Assembly: GCF_040905785.1 (NCBI RefSeq)
Contig: NZ_JBBDQW010000038.1
Span: 66,314 to 130,313 of the forward strand
Origin: Tistlia sp040905785
GTDB lineage: Bacteria > Pseudomonadota > Alphaproteobacteria > Kiloniellales > DSM-21159
Reading direction: 5' to 3'
DNA length: 64,000 bases
Part shown: positions 24,801 through 37,001 of the stretch, one piece after another
Layout of the letters: every line of letters begins with the position of its first letter
Numbering within the stretch: the first letter of the stretch is position 1
Position numbers and translations under genes: made by a program
The notes under the pieces: generated by a model
What the model saw: the letters and a program-made list of their open reading frames with translations, nothing else
Databases searched by the model: none
What the model was told of the DNA's origin: nothing

Positions 24801-26297
24801 TCACGCCGCCAGGGTCCGCCGCACCGCATCCCGCCAGAGCGCGAGGCGCCGGCTGCGCTGGGCCTCGTCCATCTGCGGCTCGAAGCGCCGGTCGAGCTGC
24901 CAGCGACGGGCGAACTCGTCCCGGTCGGGCCAGACGCCGGCGTGGCGTCCTGCCAGCCAGGCCGCCCCCAGCGCCGTCGTCTCCAGCACCGTCGGCCGAT
25001 CGACCGGGGCTGCCAGGATGTCCGCCAGGCGCTGCAGGGTCCAGTCGCTTGCGGTCATCCCGCCGTCGACGCGTAGCACCATCTCGCCGGTGTCGCCGGC
25101 CGGCCAGTCGGCATGCATGCACTCGATCAGATCGTGGGTCTGGAAGGCGACAGATTCCAGGGCGGCGAGCGCCAGCTCCTTGGGGCCGCTGTTGCGGGTC
25201 AGGCCGAACAGGGCCCCGCGTGCCTCGGCGTCCCAGTGCGGCGCGCCGAGGCCGACGAAGGCGGGCACCAGCACGATCTGCTGCAGCGGGTCGGCGGCCG
25301 CCGCCAGGGCGTTGCTGTCGGAGGCCTTCTCGATGATGCCGAGACCGTCGCGCAGCCACTGCACCGCGGCCCCGGCGACGAAGATCGAGCCCTCGAGGGC
25401 ATAGGTCGTCCGGCCGTCGAGGCGATAGGCGATGGTCGTCAGCAGGCGGTGCTTCGAAGCGACCGGCTGCTCGCCGGTGTTGACCAGGGCGAAACAGCCG
25501 GTGCCATAGGTCGACTTGACCATGCCCGGGGCGAAACAGGCCTGGCCCACCGTCGCGGCCTGCTGGTCGCCGGCGACGCCGCCGATCGCGACCGCCGCGC
25601 CGAGCAGGCCGGGCTCGGTGGTGCCGAAGTCGGCGGCGCTGTCGCGAACCTCGGGCAGCAGAGCCGCGGGAATCCCGAGGATCGCCAACAGCTCCTCGTC
25701 CCAGGCGTTGCGCCGGATGTCGTAGACCAGGGTTCGCGAGGCGTTGGTTGCATCGGTGGCGTGGACCCGGCCGCCGGTCAGGCGCCAGATCAGGAAGCTG
25801 TCGATGGTGCCGAAGGCGAGCTTGCCGGCTTCCGCCGCCGCGCGCGCCCCCTCGAGGTTGTCGAGCAGCCAGGCCAGCTTGGTGCCGGCGAAATAGGGGT
25901 CGAGGAGCAACCCGGTGCGCTCGGTGAACAGCGGCTCGTGGCCCTGGTCCTTGAGGCGCTGGCACAGCTCGGCGGTGCGCCGGTCCTGCCAGACGATGGC
26001 GCGGTGCAGCGGCTTGCCCGTGCGCCGGTCCCACAGGACCACGGTCTCGCGCTGGTTGGTGATGCCCAGGGCTGCGACCCCTGCGGCCTCGAGCCCGGCG
26101 CGCTCGAGCGCCTCGCGCGCGACCGCCAGGGTGCCGCGCCAGATGTCCTCGGGCTCGTGCTCGACCCAGCCCGGCCGCGGGTAGTGCTGCTCGAACTCCT
26201 GCTGGGCCTGGCCCAGCACCCGCGTCTCGGCGTCGAAGACCATCGCCCGCGTCGAGGTGGTGCCCTGGTCGATTGCCAGGATCGCGCCCGCCGTCAT
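24801..26297 (-). CDS. glpK: Glycerol kinase
   Basis: A 498-residue FGGY-family kinase converting glycerol to sn-glycerol 3-phosphate. N-terminal AILAIDQGTTSTRAMVFD is the phosphate-1 motif; LGITNQRETVVLWDRRTG and AIVWQDRRTAELC carry the glycerol-binding residues; STYGTGCFALVNTG is the second FGGY-type signature. Full length compared with the family (about 500). It closes the glycerol locus: an intrinsic terminator separates it from glpV upstream, so it may be read at a lower level or from its own promoter. Confidence 0.97.
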   Translation of the reverse strand: MTAGAILAIDQGTTSTRAMVFDAETRVLGQAQQEFEQHYPRPGWVEHEPEDIWRGTLAVAREALERAGLEAAGVAALGITNQRETVVLWDRRTGKPLHRAIVWQDRRTAELCQRLKDQGHEPLFTERTGLLLDPYFAGTKLAWLLDNLEGARAAAEAGKLAFGTIDSFLIWRLTGGRVHATDATNASRTLVYDIRRNAWDEELLAILGIPAALLPEVRDSAADFGTTEPGLLGAAVAIGGVAGDQQAATVGQACFAPGMVKSTYGTGCFALVNTGEQPVASKHRLLTTIAYRLDGRTTYALEGSIFVAGAAVQWLRDGLGIIEKASDSNALAAAADPLQQIVLVPAFVGLGAPHWDAEARGALFGLTRNSGPKELALAALESVAFQTHDLIECMHADWPAGDTGEMVLRVDGGMTASDWTLQRLADILAAPVDRPTVLETTALGAAWLAGRHAGVWPDRDEFARRWQLDRRFEPQMDEAQRSRRLALWRDAVRRTLAA

Positions 26298-26365
26298 GCG
26301 ACCTCCTCTCGATCCCCCAAGCTTCCCAATCCCTTGGCTTCGTCGTCAGTCTGCCGAGGAAGGAA

Positions 26366-26390
26366 GGGGCCGGGCAAGGTGCCCGGCCCC
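26366..26390 (-). terminator. Hairpin terminator between glpV and glpK
   Basis: GGGGCCGGGC at 26366-26375 and GCCCGGCCCC at 26381-26390 form a 10-base perfect stem with a five-base loop. On the minus strand it is followed by TTCCTTCC, a modest pyrimidine tract, so read-through into glpK is likely. Confidence 0.7.
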
Positions 26391-26422
26391 TCGAGTTTGC
26401 CCTCGGGAGGGTAGTGATGCCG

Positions 26423-28156
<1,734 letters not shown>

Positions 28157-28233
28157 GTCGTTCCTCCCTTTTGTTCGGTCCGCTTCTCTCGTCCCAGAGG
28201 GCGGGACCCTGCCCCCTTTCCCGCTTCCGCCGT

Positions 28234-28515
28234 TCAGACCCAGCGGAACACGCAGATCGCGTAGGCCAGGCAAACCGCCAGGGCCCACCACAGGCTCGTG
28301 CCGACGAGGCCGAGCCAGGCAAGACAGATGAAGGCGCTGCCGAGCAGCGAGACGAACAGGCGGTCGCCGCGCGTGGTCTCGAAGCGCAACAGGCCGACCC
28401 TCGGCGCGCCGCCGGGCCGCGCGTACTCCCAGACGCCCATGCCCGCGATCAGCAGGAAGATCGCCACGAAGAAGATCGCGGTGTGCCAGGTCCAGGCCAT
28501 CCAGGCGAGATCCAT
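28234..28515 (-). CDS. glpU: GlpU: small membrane protein of the glycerol ABC transporter (DUF2160)
   Basis: A 93-residue protein with three hydrophobic segments (about 8-27, 52-68 and 72-92), matching the DUF2160 family found in glp ABC operons. It begins MDLAWMAWTWHTAIFFVAIF and contains GMGVWEYARPGG. GGAGG lies nine bases before the ATG. Its role in glycerol transport is not well defined; position between glpQ and glpV is the conserved one. Confidence 0.9.
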   Translation of the reverse strand: MDLAWMAWTWHTAIFFVAIFLLIAGMGVWEYARPGGAPRVGLLRFETTRGDRLFVSLLGSAFICLAWLGLVGTSLWWALAVCLAYAICVFRWV

Positions 28516-28538
28516 GGTCAGAGCCTCCTTCCAGCCCG

Positions 28539-29395
<857 letters not shown>

Positions 29396-29399
<4 letters not shown>

Positions 29400-30285
29400 C
29401 GTCCCGCTCCCCCGCTCTCCGGGGCGTCGCGCCCGGCGTTGGTCATGACCGTGTAGAAGACCCAGGACAGCAGCAGGATGATCAGGAAGTAGACCAGCGA
29501 CATGGCCGCGGCCGGTCCCAGGTCGAACTGGCCGATCGCCATCTTGACCAGGTCGATCGACAGGAAGGTCGTCGAGTTGCCCGGCCCGCCGCCGGTGACC
29601 ACGAAGGGCTCGGTGTAGATCATGAAGGAGTCCATGAAGCGCAGCAGGATCGCGATCAGCAGCACGCGGTGCATCTTCGGCAGCTGGATGTAGCGGAACA
29701 CCGCCCAGCGCGAGGCGCCGTCGATCCGGGCGGCCTGGTAGTAGGCCTCGGGGATCGAGACCAGACCGGCGTAGCACAGCAGCACCACCAGGCTGGTCCA
29801 GTGCCAGACGTCCATGACGACGACGGTGACCCAGGCGTCGAAGGGGTTGCGCGTGTAGTTGTAGCCGATGCCCAGCTCGGCCAGGGTGCGCCCCAGGAGG
29901 CCGATGTCGACGCGCCCGAAGATCTGCCAGATCGTGCCGACGACGTTCCAGGGGATCAGCAGCGGCAGCGCCATCAGCACCAGGCAGACCGGCACGCCCC
30001 AGCCCTTGCGCGGCATCGCCAGCGCGACCGCGATGCCGAGCGGCACCTCGATCAGCAGGATGATCCCCGAGAAGAGGAACTGCCGCCAAAGCGCCTCATG
30101 GAAGCGGTCGGAGCGCAGCAGCTCCTCGAACCATTCCGTACCGGCCCAGAAGAACTCGTTCCTGCCGAAGGTGTCCTGGACCGAGTAGTTGACGACGGTC
30201 ATCAGCGGGATCGCGGCGCTGAACAGCACCAGGATCAGCACCGGGGCGACGAACAGCCAGGCCTTGTTGTTCCAGGATCTGTCCA

Positions 30286-30286
<1 letters not shown>
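29396..30286 (-). CDS. glpP: Glycerol ABC transporter permease (GlpP)
   Basis: A 296-residue MalF/UgpA-class permease. It begins MDRSWNNKAWLFVAPVLIL and carries six membrane segments plus the EAA-type loop IPEAYYQAARIDGASRWAVF. It pairs with GlpQ and is energised by the GlpS/GlpT ATPases. The ATG overlaps the glpT TGA by one base. Conserved place in the glpDSTPQUV order. Confidence 0.95.
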
Positions 30287-31380
<1,094 letters not shown>

Positions 31381-31390
31381 TGCCCTCTCC

Positions 31391-32485
31391 TCAGGCCGTC
31401 TCGCGGGCCGCGGCCCGCTCGGGTGCGGCGGCAAGGCGGCCGCTCGCGTCGAACAGGAAGAGCCGCGTCGGGTCGATCCAGACCTGGGTCGGCGCGTCGA
31501 TCTCGAGGTCGTGGATGCCGTGCGCGATCGCGACCCAGCGCCGGCCGGCGAAGTCGAGGTGCACGAAGCTCTCCGAGCCGGTGATCTCGGTGACCGCGAC
31601 GGTCGCGGTCAGCGGCACCGCTTGCCCGCCCGGCGGAGTCAGGTACAGGTGGTGCGGCCGGAAGCCGAGCACGTAGTCGCCTTCCGGAACGGCAGCGAGG
31701 GAACCCGCCGCCGGCAGCTCGAAGCCGTCGCCGCGCACCCGGCCGTCCTGCTTGGTCGCCTCCAGCAGGTTGAGCGGCGGGTCGGAGAAAGTGCGCGCGG
31801 TGACCAGGTCGACCGGCTGGCGGTAGACCTCCGCGGTCGGCCCGAACTGCGTGACCCGGCCCTCGTGCAGCGTCGCGGTGTTGCCGCCCAGCAGCAGCGC
31901 CTCGGTCGGCTCGGTCGTCGCGTAGACGAAGATCGCCCCCGATTCCTGGAAGATCCTCGGCAGCTCGGCGCGCAGTTCCTCGCGCAGCTTGTAGTCGAGG
32001 TTGGCGAGCGGCTCGTCGAGCAGCACCAGCTCGGCGTCCTTGACCAGGGCGCGCGCGAGGGCCGTGCGCTGCTGCTGGCCGCCGGACAGCTCGAGCGGGG
32101 TGCGCTCCAGCATCGGCGCCAGGCGCAGCAGCTCGGCCGTCTCCCGCACACGGCGATCGATCTCGGCCTTGGCGGCGCCGGCGACGCGCAAGGGCGAGGC
32201 GATGTTCTCGTAGACCGTCAGGGTCGGGTAGTTGATGAACTGCTGGTAGACCATGGCGACGTTGCGCCGCTGCACCGCGACGCCGGTGACGTCGCGGCCG
32301 TTCATCCGGATGCGGCCCTCGGTCGGCACGTCGAGACCGGCCATCAGGCGCAGCAGGCTGGTCTTGCCGGCCAGCGTCGGCCCGAGCAGGACGTTGAGGG
32401 TTCCCGTCTCCAGGGTCAGCGTCACGTCGGCGATATGCGCCCTGGCGCCGACGGTCTTGGTGACTCCGGTCAGCTCCAGCGCCAT
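31391..32485 (-). CDS. glpS: Glycerol ABC transporter ATP-binding protein (GlpS)
   Basis: A 364-residue ATPase paralogous to GlpT. Walker A is the unusual GPTLAGKTSLLRLM; the signature LSGGQQQRTALARALV and Walker B LVLLDEPLANLDYKLRE are canonical. The heterodimer therefore probably combines one canonical signature motif (GlpS) with one degenerate site (GlpT), implying asymmetric ATP hydrolysis (inference). Start MALELTGVTKTVGARAH; its stop is 10 bases before glpT and its start lies five bases after glpD. Confidence 0.94.
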   Translation of the reverse strand: MALELTGVTKTVGARAHIADVTLTLETGTLNVLLGPTLAGKTSLLRLMAGLDVPTEGRIRMNGRDVTGVAVQRRNVAMVYQQFINYPTLTVYENIASPLRVAGAAKAEIDRRVRETAELLRLAPMLERTPLELSGGQQQRTALARALVKDAELVLLDEPLANLDYKLREELRAELPRIFQESGAIFVYATTEPTEALLLGGNTATLHEGRVTQFGPTAEVYRQPVDLVTARTFSDPPLNLLEATKQDGRVRGDGFELPAAGSLAAVPEGDYVLGFRPHHLYLTPPGGQAVPLTATVAVTEITGSESFVHLDFAGRRWVAIAHGIHDLEIDAPTQVWIDPTRLFLFDASGRLAAAPERAAARETA

Positions 32486-32489
32486 CGCC

Positions 32490-34010
32490 CTACTCCGCCG
32501 CCCGCATCGCCAGGGTCTCGGCGCGCTCGATCATCCAGGCGTCGAGCTCGGCCAGCTCCGGCTGCGACAGCCGCAGGCCGAGCTTGGAGCGGCGCCAGGC
32601 GACGTCCTCGGCGCGGCGCGCCCACTCGAAGCGCATCAGGTAGTCGACCTCGGCCTCGGTCAGGTCGGCGCCGAAACGCCGGCCCAGCTCCTCGGCCGTG
32701 CGGGCGGTGCCGAGCAGCCGGGCGACCCGCGTGCCGTAGGCCCGGCACAGGCGCCGCGCCGTCGCCTCGGCCAGGTAGGGGTGCTCGCGGCGGGTCCGCT
32801 CGACGAGCGCCTCGAAGCCCTCGACCGGGAAGTCGCCGCCGGGCAGCGCCGCCTCGTGGGTCCAGGGCTTGCGGCCCTCCGGCAGGTGCGGCGCCAGGCG
32901 CGCGAGCGCCGCCTCCGCGAGCTTGCGGTAGGTCGTGATCTTGCCGCCGAAGACGTTGAGCAGCGCCGCCCTGCCCGGCTCGCCGCCGTCGAGCGTCAGG
33001 ACGTAGTCGCGGGTCGCCTCCTGGGCCTTTGAGGCGCCGTCGTCGTAGAGCGGCCGCACGCCCGAGTAGGTCCAGACGACCTGGTCCGGCGTGACCGGCG
33101 TCTTCAGGTAGCCGCTGACCGCCTGGCAGAGGTAGTCGATTTCCTCGCTGCTGATCGCGACCTCGCCGGGCTCGCCCTGCCAGTCGCGGTCGGTCGTGCC
33201 GATCAGCGTGAAGTCGCGCTCGTAGGGAATGGCGAAGACGATGCGCCCGTCGGCGTTCTGGAAGATGTAGGCGCGGTCGTGCTCGAACAGGCGGGGCACG
33301 ACGATGTGGCTGCCCTGGACCAGGCGGACCCGGGCCGGCGCTTCGGCACCGATGGCGCCGGTCAGCACCTGCCCGACCCAGGGGCCGGCGGCATTGACCA
33401 GCACCGAGGCGGCGACCGTCTCGCGGCTGCCGTCGGGGGCCTCGAGGGTGACCTGCCAGCCCTCGGCGTCGCGGCGCGCCTCGACGCAGCGGCTGCGCAC
33501 GCGGATCTCGGCGCCGCGCTCGGCCGCGTCGAGCGCGTTGAGTGCGACCAGCCGGGAGTCCTCGACCCAGCAGTCGGAGTACTCGAAGCCCTTGCGAAAG
33601 GTATCGGTCAGCGGCTTGCCGGCCGGGTCGCGCGCGAGGTCGAGCTGGCGGGTCGCGGGCAGCAGCTTGCGGCCGCCCAGGTGATCGTAGAGGTACAGGC
33701 CGATGCGCAGCAGCCAGGCGGGCCGCAGCCCGCCGTGGTGCGGCAGCACGAAGCGCAGCGGCCAGATGATGTGGGGCGCCGCGCGCAGGAGCACCTCGCG
33801 CTCGATCAGCGCCTCGCGGACCAGGCGGAACTCGTAGTGCTCGAGGTAGCGCAGGCCGCCGTGCACCAGCTTGGTCGAGGCCGAGGAGGTACCCGAGCCG
33901 AGGTCGTCGCGTTCGCAGAGCAGGACACGCCAGCCGCGGCCGGCGGCGTCGCGGGCGATGCCGCAGCCGTTCACGCCACCGCCGATGACCAGGATGTCGA
34001 AACGCGCCAA
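32490..34010 (-). CDS. glpD: Aerobic glycerol-3-phosphate dehydrogenase
   Basis: A 506-residue FAD-dependent enzyme of the GlpD/GlpA family that oxidises sn-glycerol 3-phosphate to dihydroxyacetone phosphate and feeds electrons to the quinone pool. The FAD dinucleotide-binding motif is ILVIGGGVNGCGIARDAAG at the N-terminus; TKLVHGGLRYLEHYEF and FGGKITTYRKLAEAAL are family signatures. Membrane-associated (peripheral). First structural gene of the glp operon; a 146-base gap with GlpR-like operators separates it from glpR upstream. Confidence 0.97.
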   Translation of the reverse strand: MARFDILVIGGGVNGCGIARDAAGRGWRVLLCERDDLGSGTSSASTKLVHGGLRYLEHYEFRLVREALIEREVLLRAAPHIIWPLRFVLPHHGGLRPAWLLRIGLYLYDHLGGRKLLPATRQLDLARDPAGKPLTDTFRKGFEYSDCWVEDSRLVALNALDAAERGAEIRVRSRCVEARRDAEGWQVTLEAPDGSRETVAASVLVNAAGPWVGQVLTGAIGAEAPARVRLVQGSHIVVPRLFEHDRAYIFQNADGRIVFAIPYERDFTLIGTTDRDWQGEPGEVAISSEEIDYLCQAVSGYLKTPVTPDQVVWTYSGVRPLYDDGASKAQEATRDYVLTLDGGEPGRAALLNVFGGKITTYRKLAEAALARLAPHLPEGRKPWTHEAALPGGDFPVEGFEALVERTRREHPYLAEATARRLCRAYGTRVARLLGTARTAEELGRRFGADLTEAEVDYLMRFEWARRAEDVAWRRSKLGLRLSQPELAELDAWMIERAETLAMRAAE

Positions 34011-34051
34011 GCCGTCCTCCCGGAGCGCCGGCCTCGTGACGAGAAGGGCCG

Positions 34052-34125
34052 CTTTCGTTTATCGCTCTTTCCGAACGCTACTATTTCGAAATTCGAAGAT
34101 CAACGGCCGAAACGAATTTTCGTTT
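34052..34125 (-). promoter_or_regulatory. GlpR-like operator cluster in front of glpD
   Basis: Within the 146-base glpR-glpD gap: CTTTCGTTT at 34052-34060, the palindrome ATTTCGAAAT at 34083-34092, and AAACGA/TCGTTT inverted arms at 34110-34125 with a four-base centre. TTTCGTTT-type repeats are characteristic of DeoR-family sites. The same CTTTCGTTT word occurs twice in front of glpR and the SDR gene, which supports autogenous GlpR control. Confidence 0.65.
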
Positions 34126-34156
34126 TGTGCAATGCGAAAGACATCTCGCAGATGCG

Positions 34157-34930
34157 TTAAGTAGCAGAGCCGTCGATGGTTTCTACCACTTCCACCTCGG
34201 CGTCGCGCAGCAACGCGCGCATCGCCTCGTCGGGCAGGCGGTCCGTGACGAAGACGTCGACCGCCGAAACGTGCGCGATGCGCACCGGGGCGGCGCGCTC
34301 GAATTTGGTCGAGTCGGCGACCAGGATGACGTTGCGGGCGTTCTCCATGATCGCCCGCGCGACGCTGACCTCGCGGTAGTCGTAGTCCATCAGCGAGCCG
34401 TCGGCGTCGATCGCCGAGGCGCCGATCACGGCATAGTCGACCTTGAAGCGCCGGATGAACTCGACCGCCGCCTCGCCGATGATGCCGCCGTCCGAGCGGC
34501 GCACGACGCCGGAGGCAATGATCACCTCGATGCCGTGCCAGGCGCGCAGGATGTTCGCGGCGTTGATGTTGTTGGTGATCGCGAGCAGTCCCTGGTGATG
34601 GCGCAGCGCCTTGGCGACCTCCTCGGTGGTCGTGCCGATGTTGATCAGCAGCGAAGCGCTGTTCGGGATCAGGCGGGCCGCCGCCGAGCCGATCCTGCGC
34701 TTGGCGTCCTGCGCGATCAGGCGGCGCGCCTCGTAGCCGACGTTCTCGACGGTCGAGCCGATGACGGCCCCGCCGTGGACGCGGTCGAGCAGGCCGCGCT
34801 CGCAGAGGTCGTTGAGGTCCTTGCGGATCGTCTGCGGGGTCACGCCGAACCGGCTGGCCAGGCCCTCGACGTTGACCCGGCCTGCCTCCTTGGCGATCTC
34901 GAGAATCTGGTTCTGGCGCTCCGGCAGCAT
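34157..34930 (-). CDS. glpR: DeoR-family transcriptional regulator (GlpR)
   Basis: A 257-residue repressor. The N-terminal DeoR helix-turn-helix is VEGLASRFGVTPQTIRKDLN; the C-terminal sugar-phosphate-sensing DeoRC domain contains INIGTTTEEVAKAL, TNNINAANIL and the DYDYREVSVARAIMENARN block. It likely senses glycerol 3-phosphate and represses the glp operon. Gene order glpR-glpDSTPQUV-glpK, all on the minus strand. TTTCGTTT operators both upstream of itself and upstream of glpD suggest autoregulation. Confidence 0.93.
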   Translation of the reverse strand: MLPERQNQILEIAKEAGRVNVEGLASRFGVTPQTIRKDLNDLCERGLLDRVHGGAVIGSTVENVGYEARRLIAQDAKRRIGSAAARLIPNSASLLINIGTTTEEVAKALRHHQGLLAITNNINAANILRAWHGIEVIIASGVVRRSDGGIIGEAAVEFIRRFKVDYAVIGASAIDADGSLMDYDYREVSVARAIMENARNVILVADSTKFERAAPVRIAHVSAVDVFVTDRLPDEAMRALLRDAEVEVVETIDGSAT

Positions 34931-34961
34931 CGACCCTCCCTGTCCGGTCGTTCAGCCGGCG

Positions 34962-34981
34962 CTTTCGTTTTTCTTTCGTTT
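34962..34981. promoter_or_regulatory. Direct-repeat operator between glpR and the SDR gene
   Basis: CTTTCGTTT at 34962-34970 and again at 34973-34981, offset by 11 bases, i.e. one helical turn, in the divergent promoter region. The word is identical to that in front of glpD, so GlpR probably controls both glpR and the SDR gene. Confidence 0.65.
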
Positions 34982-35045
34982 CAAGATATACCGCTTTGCC
35001 GCCGAGAAAAACCACAACGGTGTGCACCACTCAGAGGAGCCGACC

Positions 35046-35840
35046 ATGGCGAGCGCCTTCCGCAGCGACCTCTTCGCCGGCCACCGCGTGCTGGTCACCG
35101 GCGCCGGCCGCGGCATCGGGCAGGCCGTCGCCCGCGCCTTCCTCGAGACCGGCGCCGAGGTCCTGGCGCACGCCGGGCGCGCGCCGCGCGGGGCCGAAGA
35201 GGCCTTTCCCGGCCTCACCCCGGAGGCCGCCGCTCGCCTGACCCTGACCGCCGGCGACCTGGCCGAGGAGGGGGGTGCCGAGAGCCTGCTCGCGGAGCTG
35301 CGCGCAGCGCTCGGCGGCCTCGACCTGCTGGTCAACAATGCCGGCACCATGCTCGGGCGCGTCGCCGCCGAGGCCGTCACCGCCGAGCACTACGCCCGGG
35401 TCCTCGACCTCAACGCCCGCTCGGCCGTGCTGCTGTCGGCCGGCGCGATCCCGCTGCTGCGCGAGTCCGCCGCCGGTGATCGCGGCCCCGCCATCGTCAA
35501 TACCGTCTCGATCTCGGCGCGCACCGGCGGCAGCCCCGGCTCCTCGCTCTACAGCGCCGCCAAGGCCTTCGTCGCGACCCACACCCGCGCCCTGGCGCGC
35601 GAGCTGGCGCCCGACGGCATCCGCGTCAACGCCGTCTCCCCGGGCACAATCATGACCGACTTCCACCGCCGCTATTCGACGCCGGAAAAGCTGGAGGCGA
35701 CCGCCGCCGCGATCCCGCTGGGCCGGCTCGGCACGCCCGAGGACTGCGTCGGCGCCTACCTGTTCCTGGCGGCGCCGGAACTCTCCGGCTACGTCACCGG
35801 GCAGGTCCTCGAGGTCAACGGCGGCCAGCTGATGGCGTGA
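35046..35840 (+). CDS. Short-chain dehydrogenase/reductase
   Basis: A 264-residue classical SDR. The N-terminal nucleotide-binding motif is VTGAGRGIGQAVARAF, followed by NNAGT, the catalytic Ser near NTVSISAR and the Tyr/Lys pair in SLYSAAKAFVA (Y-x3-K). The C-terminal GQVLEVNGGQLMA is typical. Start ATG at 35046 preceded by AGAGGAG. It is divergent from glpR and shares its TTTCGTTT repeats, so it may oxidise or reduce a polyol or ketone produced alongside glycerol catabolism. Substrate not recognisable. Confidence 0.88.
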   Translation: MASAFRSDLFAGHRVLVTGAGRGIGQAVARAFLETGAEVLAHAGRAPRGAEEAFPGLTPEAAARLTLTAGDLAEEGGAESLLAELRAALGGLDLLVNNAGTMLGRVAAEAVTAEHYARVLDLNARSAVLLSAGAIPLLRESAAGDRGPAIVNTVSISARTGGSPGSSLYSAAKAFVATHTRALARELAPDGIRVNAVSPGTIMTDFHRRYSTPEKLEATAAAIPLGRLGTPEDCVGAYLFLAAPELSGYVTGQVLEVNGGQLMA

Positions 35841-35846
35841 GCCGAG

Positions 35847-36419
35847 CTACCCGCCGCCCAAGGTGCGCGCCAGGAGCGAGGAGAGCTCGAAGAAGTCCCA
35901 TACCTGCCCCGCGAGAATGAGCGGCAGGCAGGCCATCGCGAGCAGGGTGAAGTTCCAGGCGACCCGGTAGCGAATCGTGCGGCGACGCCGGACCCGGAGA
36001 AGCTCCCTGAGCAGCGTCTGGGGAGTCTCCAGGTGCTCGACCGGGGACCAGTAGACCCAGATGACGAAGATCAGGATCCAGCTGGAGACAAGGACCGCTC
36101 CGGCACCTACGGCGCTCCCCACGAAGTAGTAGGGTGCGGGTGCATCGGCCGAAAGGAAGTAGACGAAGAAGACGGCCCCCAGAATCGAGTTGATGGTCAG
36201 GATCGTCGAGGCCTTCTGGTCGAGGATGCTGAGGGTGGCGTAGAGGTGATCGAAGACCTGCGCCTCCACGTCGCGCTCGCTCGCCCCCGCCTCGCACGCT
36301 GCCGGCTCCAGAGGGGTCGTGTCCACGCTGCCCCGGCGTGATGTCTTCAAGGCTGCGATGTGACGATCGAGGTCCTCGTCGCGCGGCAAGCCCTGGGTGA
36401 GGCGCCCGAGCCTGATCAT
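35847..36419 (-). CDS. Small membrane protein with PycTM-like D-x-K-A motif
   Basis: 190 residues: a soluble N-terminal part, then hydrophobic segments at about 72-90, 98-123 and 154-172, and a basic loop (about 140-152). Just before the first helix is ILDQKASTILTINSIL (Asp67, Lys69, Asn77), similar in pattern to the 'aDxKAxxLLxxN' motif of Pycsar effector (PycTM, DUF5706) and related SLATT-like membrane proteins. The similarity is my recall of the motif, not a search result. Its ATG overlaps the stop of the upstream cytosine-deaminase-like gene by four bases (ATGA), so the two are translationally coupled. Function unknown; a nucleotide-linked membrane effector is one possibility. Confidence 0.75.
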   Translation of the reverse strand: MIRLGRLTQGLPRDEDLDRHIAALKTSRRGSVDTTPLEPAACEAGASERDVEAQVFDHLYATLSILDQKASTILTINSILGAVFFVYFLSADAPAPYYFVGSAVGAGAVLVSSWILIFVIWVYWSPVEHLETPQTLLRELLRVRRRRTIRYRVAWNFTLLAMACLPLILAGQVWDFFELSSLLARTLGGG

Positions 36420-36898
36420 CGGCCGATGTCCGCGTTCCAGAGCTCGGGGTGCCCGTCCTTCCAGCGCCGGAAGGTCTCGATCCAGGCGGGATCGTTGGCG
36501 ACGGCGACCGCCACGCCCTCGGCCGCGAGGAGGTCTTCCGCGCCGAGCCCATTGCGGACCTCGCCGGTGAAGTTGACGTTGTCGCCGATGACCACGCGCG
36601 CGATCCCGAACTGGAGGATCGTCCCGGTGCACATCCAGCAGGGACTGAGCGAGGTATAGAGCGTCGTACCGCGCAGGCTCTGCGCACCCGCGGCCCGCAG
36701 GCAATCGATCTCGCCGTGCGCGGTCAGGTCGTTCTGCTGAACGCGCCTGTTGCGGCCGCGCGCGGCGAGGCGCCCGTCGCGCGTCAGGACCGCCCCGATC
36801 GGGATCCCGCCCTCCTCGAGGCCGAGCCTCGCCTGCTCGAAGGCCTCCTCGAGCCAGCGGCGATCTTCCTCGGTGATAGCCGCGCCGTCGCTTCCCAT
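36416..36898 (-). CDS. Cytosine deaminase of the yeast FCY1 type
   Basis: A 160-residue zinc deaminase (yeast FCY1 has 158). The zinc site is H61-x-E63 (LTAHGEIDCL) and C87-x2-C90 (SLSPCWMCTGTIL). Beyond the generic deaminase motifs, EEGGIPIGAVL, TTLYTSLSPCWMC, GIARVVIGDNVNF and the C-terminal W-N-A-D-I-G-R match yeast cytosine deaminase much better than TadA or guanine deaminase. It would convert cytosine to uracil or a related base. ATG at 36898 is chosen to match the family length; an in-frame ATG 19 codons upstream (36955) is possible. Overlaps the membrane-protein gene by four bases. Confidence 0.82.
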   Translation of the reverse strand: MGSDGAAITEEDRRWLEEAFEQARLGLEEGGIPIGAVLTRDGRLAARGRNRRVQQNDLTAHGEIDCLRAAGAQSLRGTTLYTSLSPCWMCTGTILQFGIARVVIGDNVNFTGEVRNGLGAEDLLAAEGVAVAVANDPAWIETFRRWKDGHPELWNADIGR

Positions 36899-37001
36899 GA
36901 CCCTCGCCCTTCCGCCTGTCGCATCAGGATGGCCGATCGGCCCCCAAGGCGCCACCTCCCGCGGCCTCGTCAGGATACGGCGCCGCCGCCCGCCGCAACG
37001 G

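Noticed and set aside
36416..36898. Deaminase considered as TadA (tRNA adenosine deaminase) or guanine deaminase
   Set aside because: Motifs such as GDNVNF and the D-I-G-R C-terminus, and the length, fit the yeast cytosine deaminase group better.
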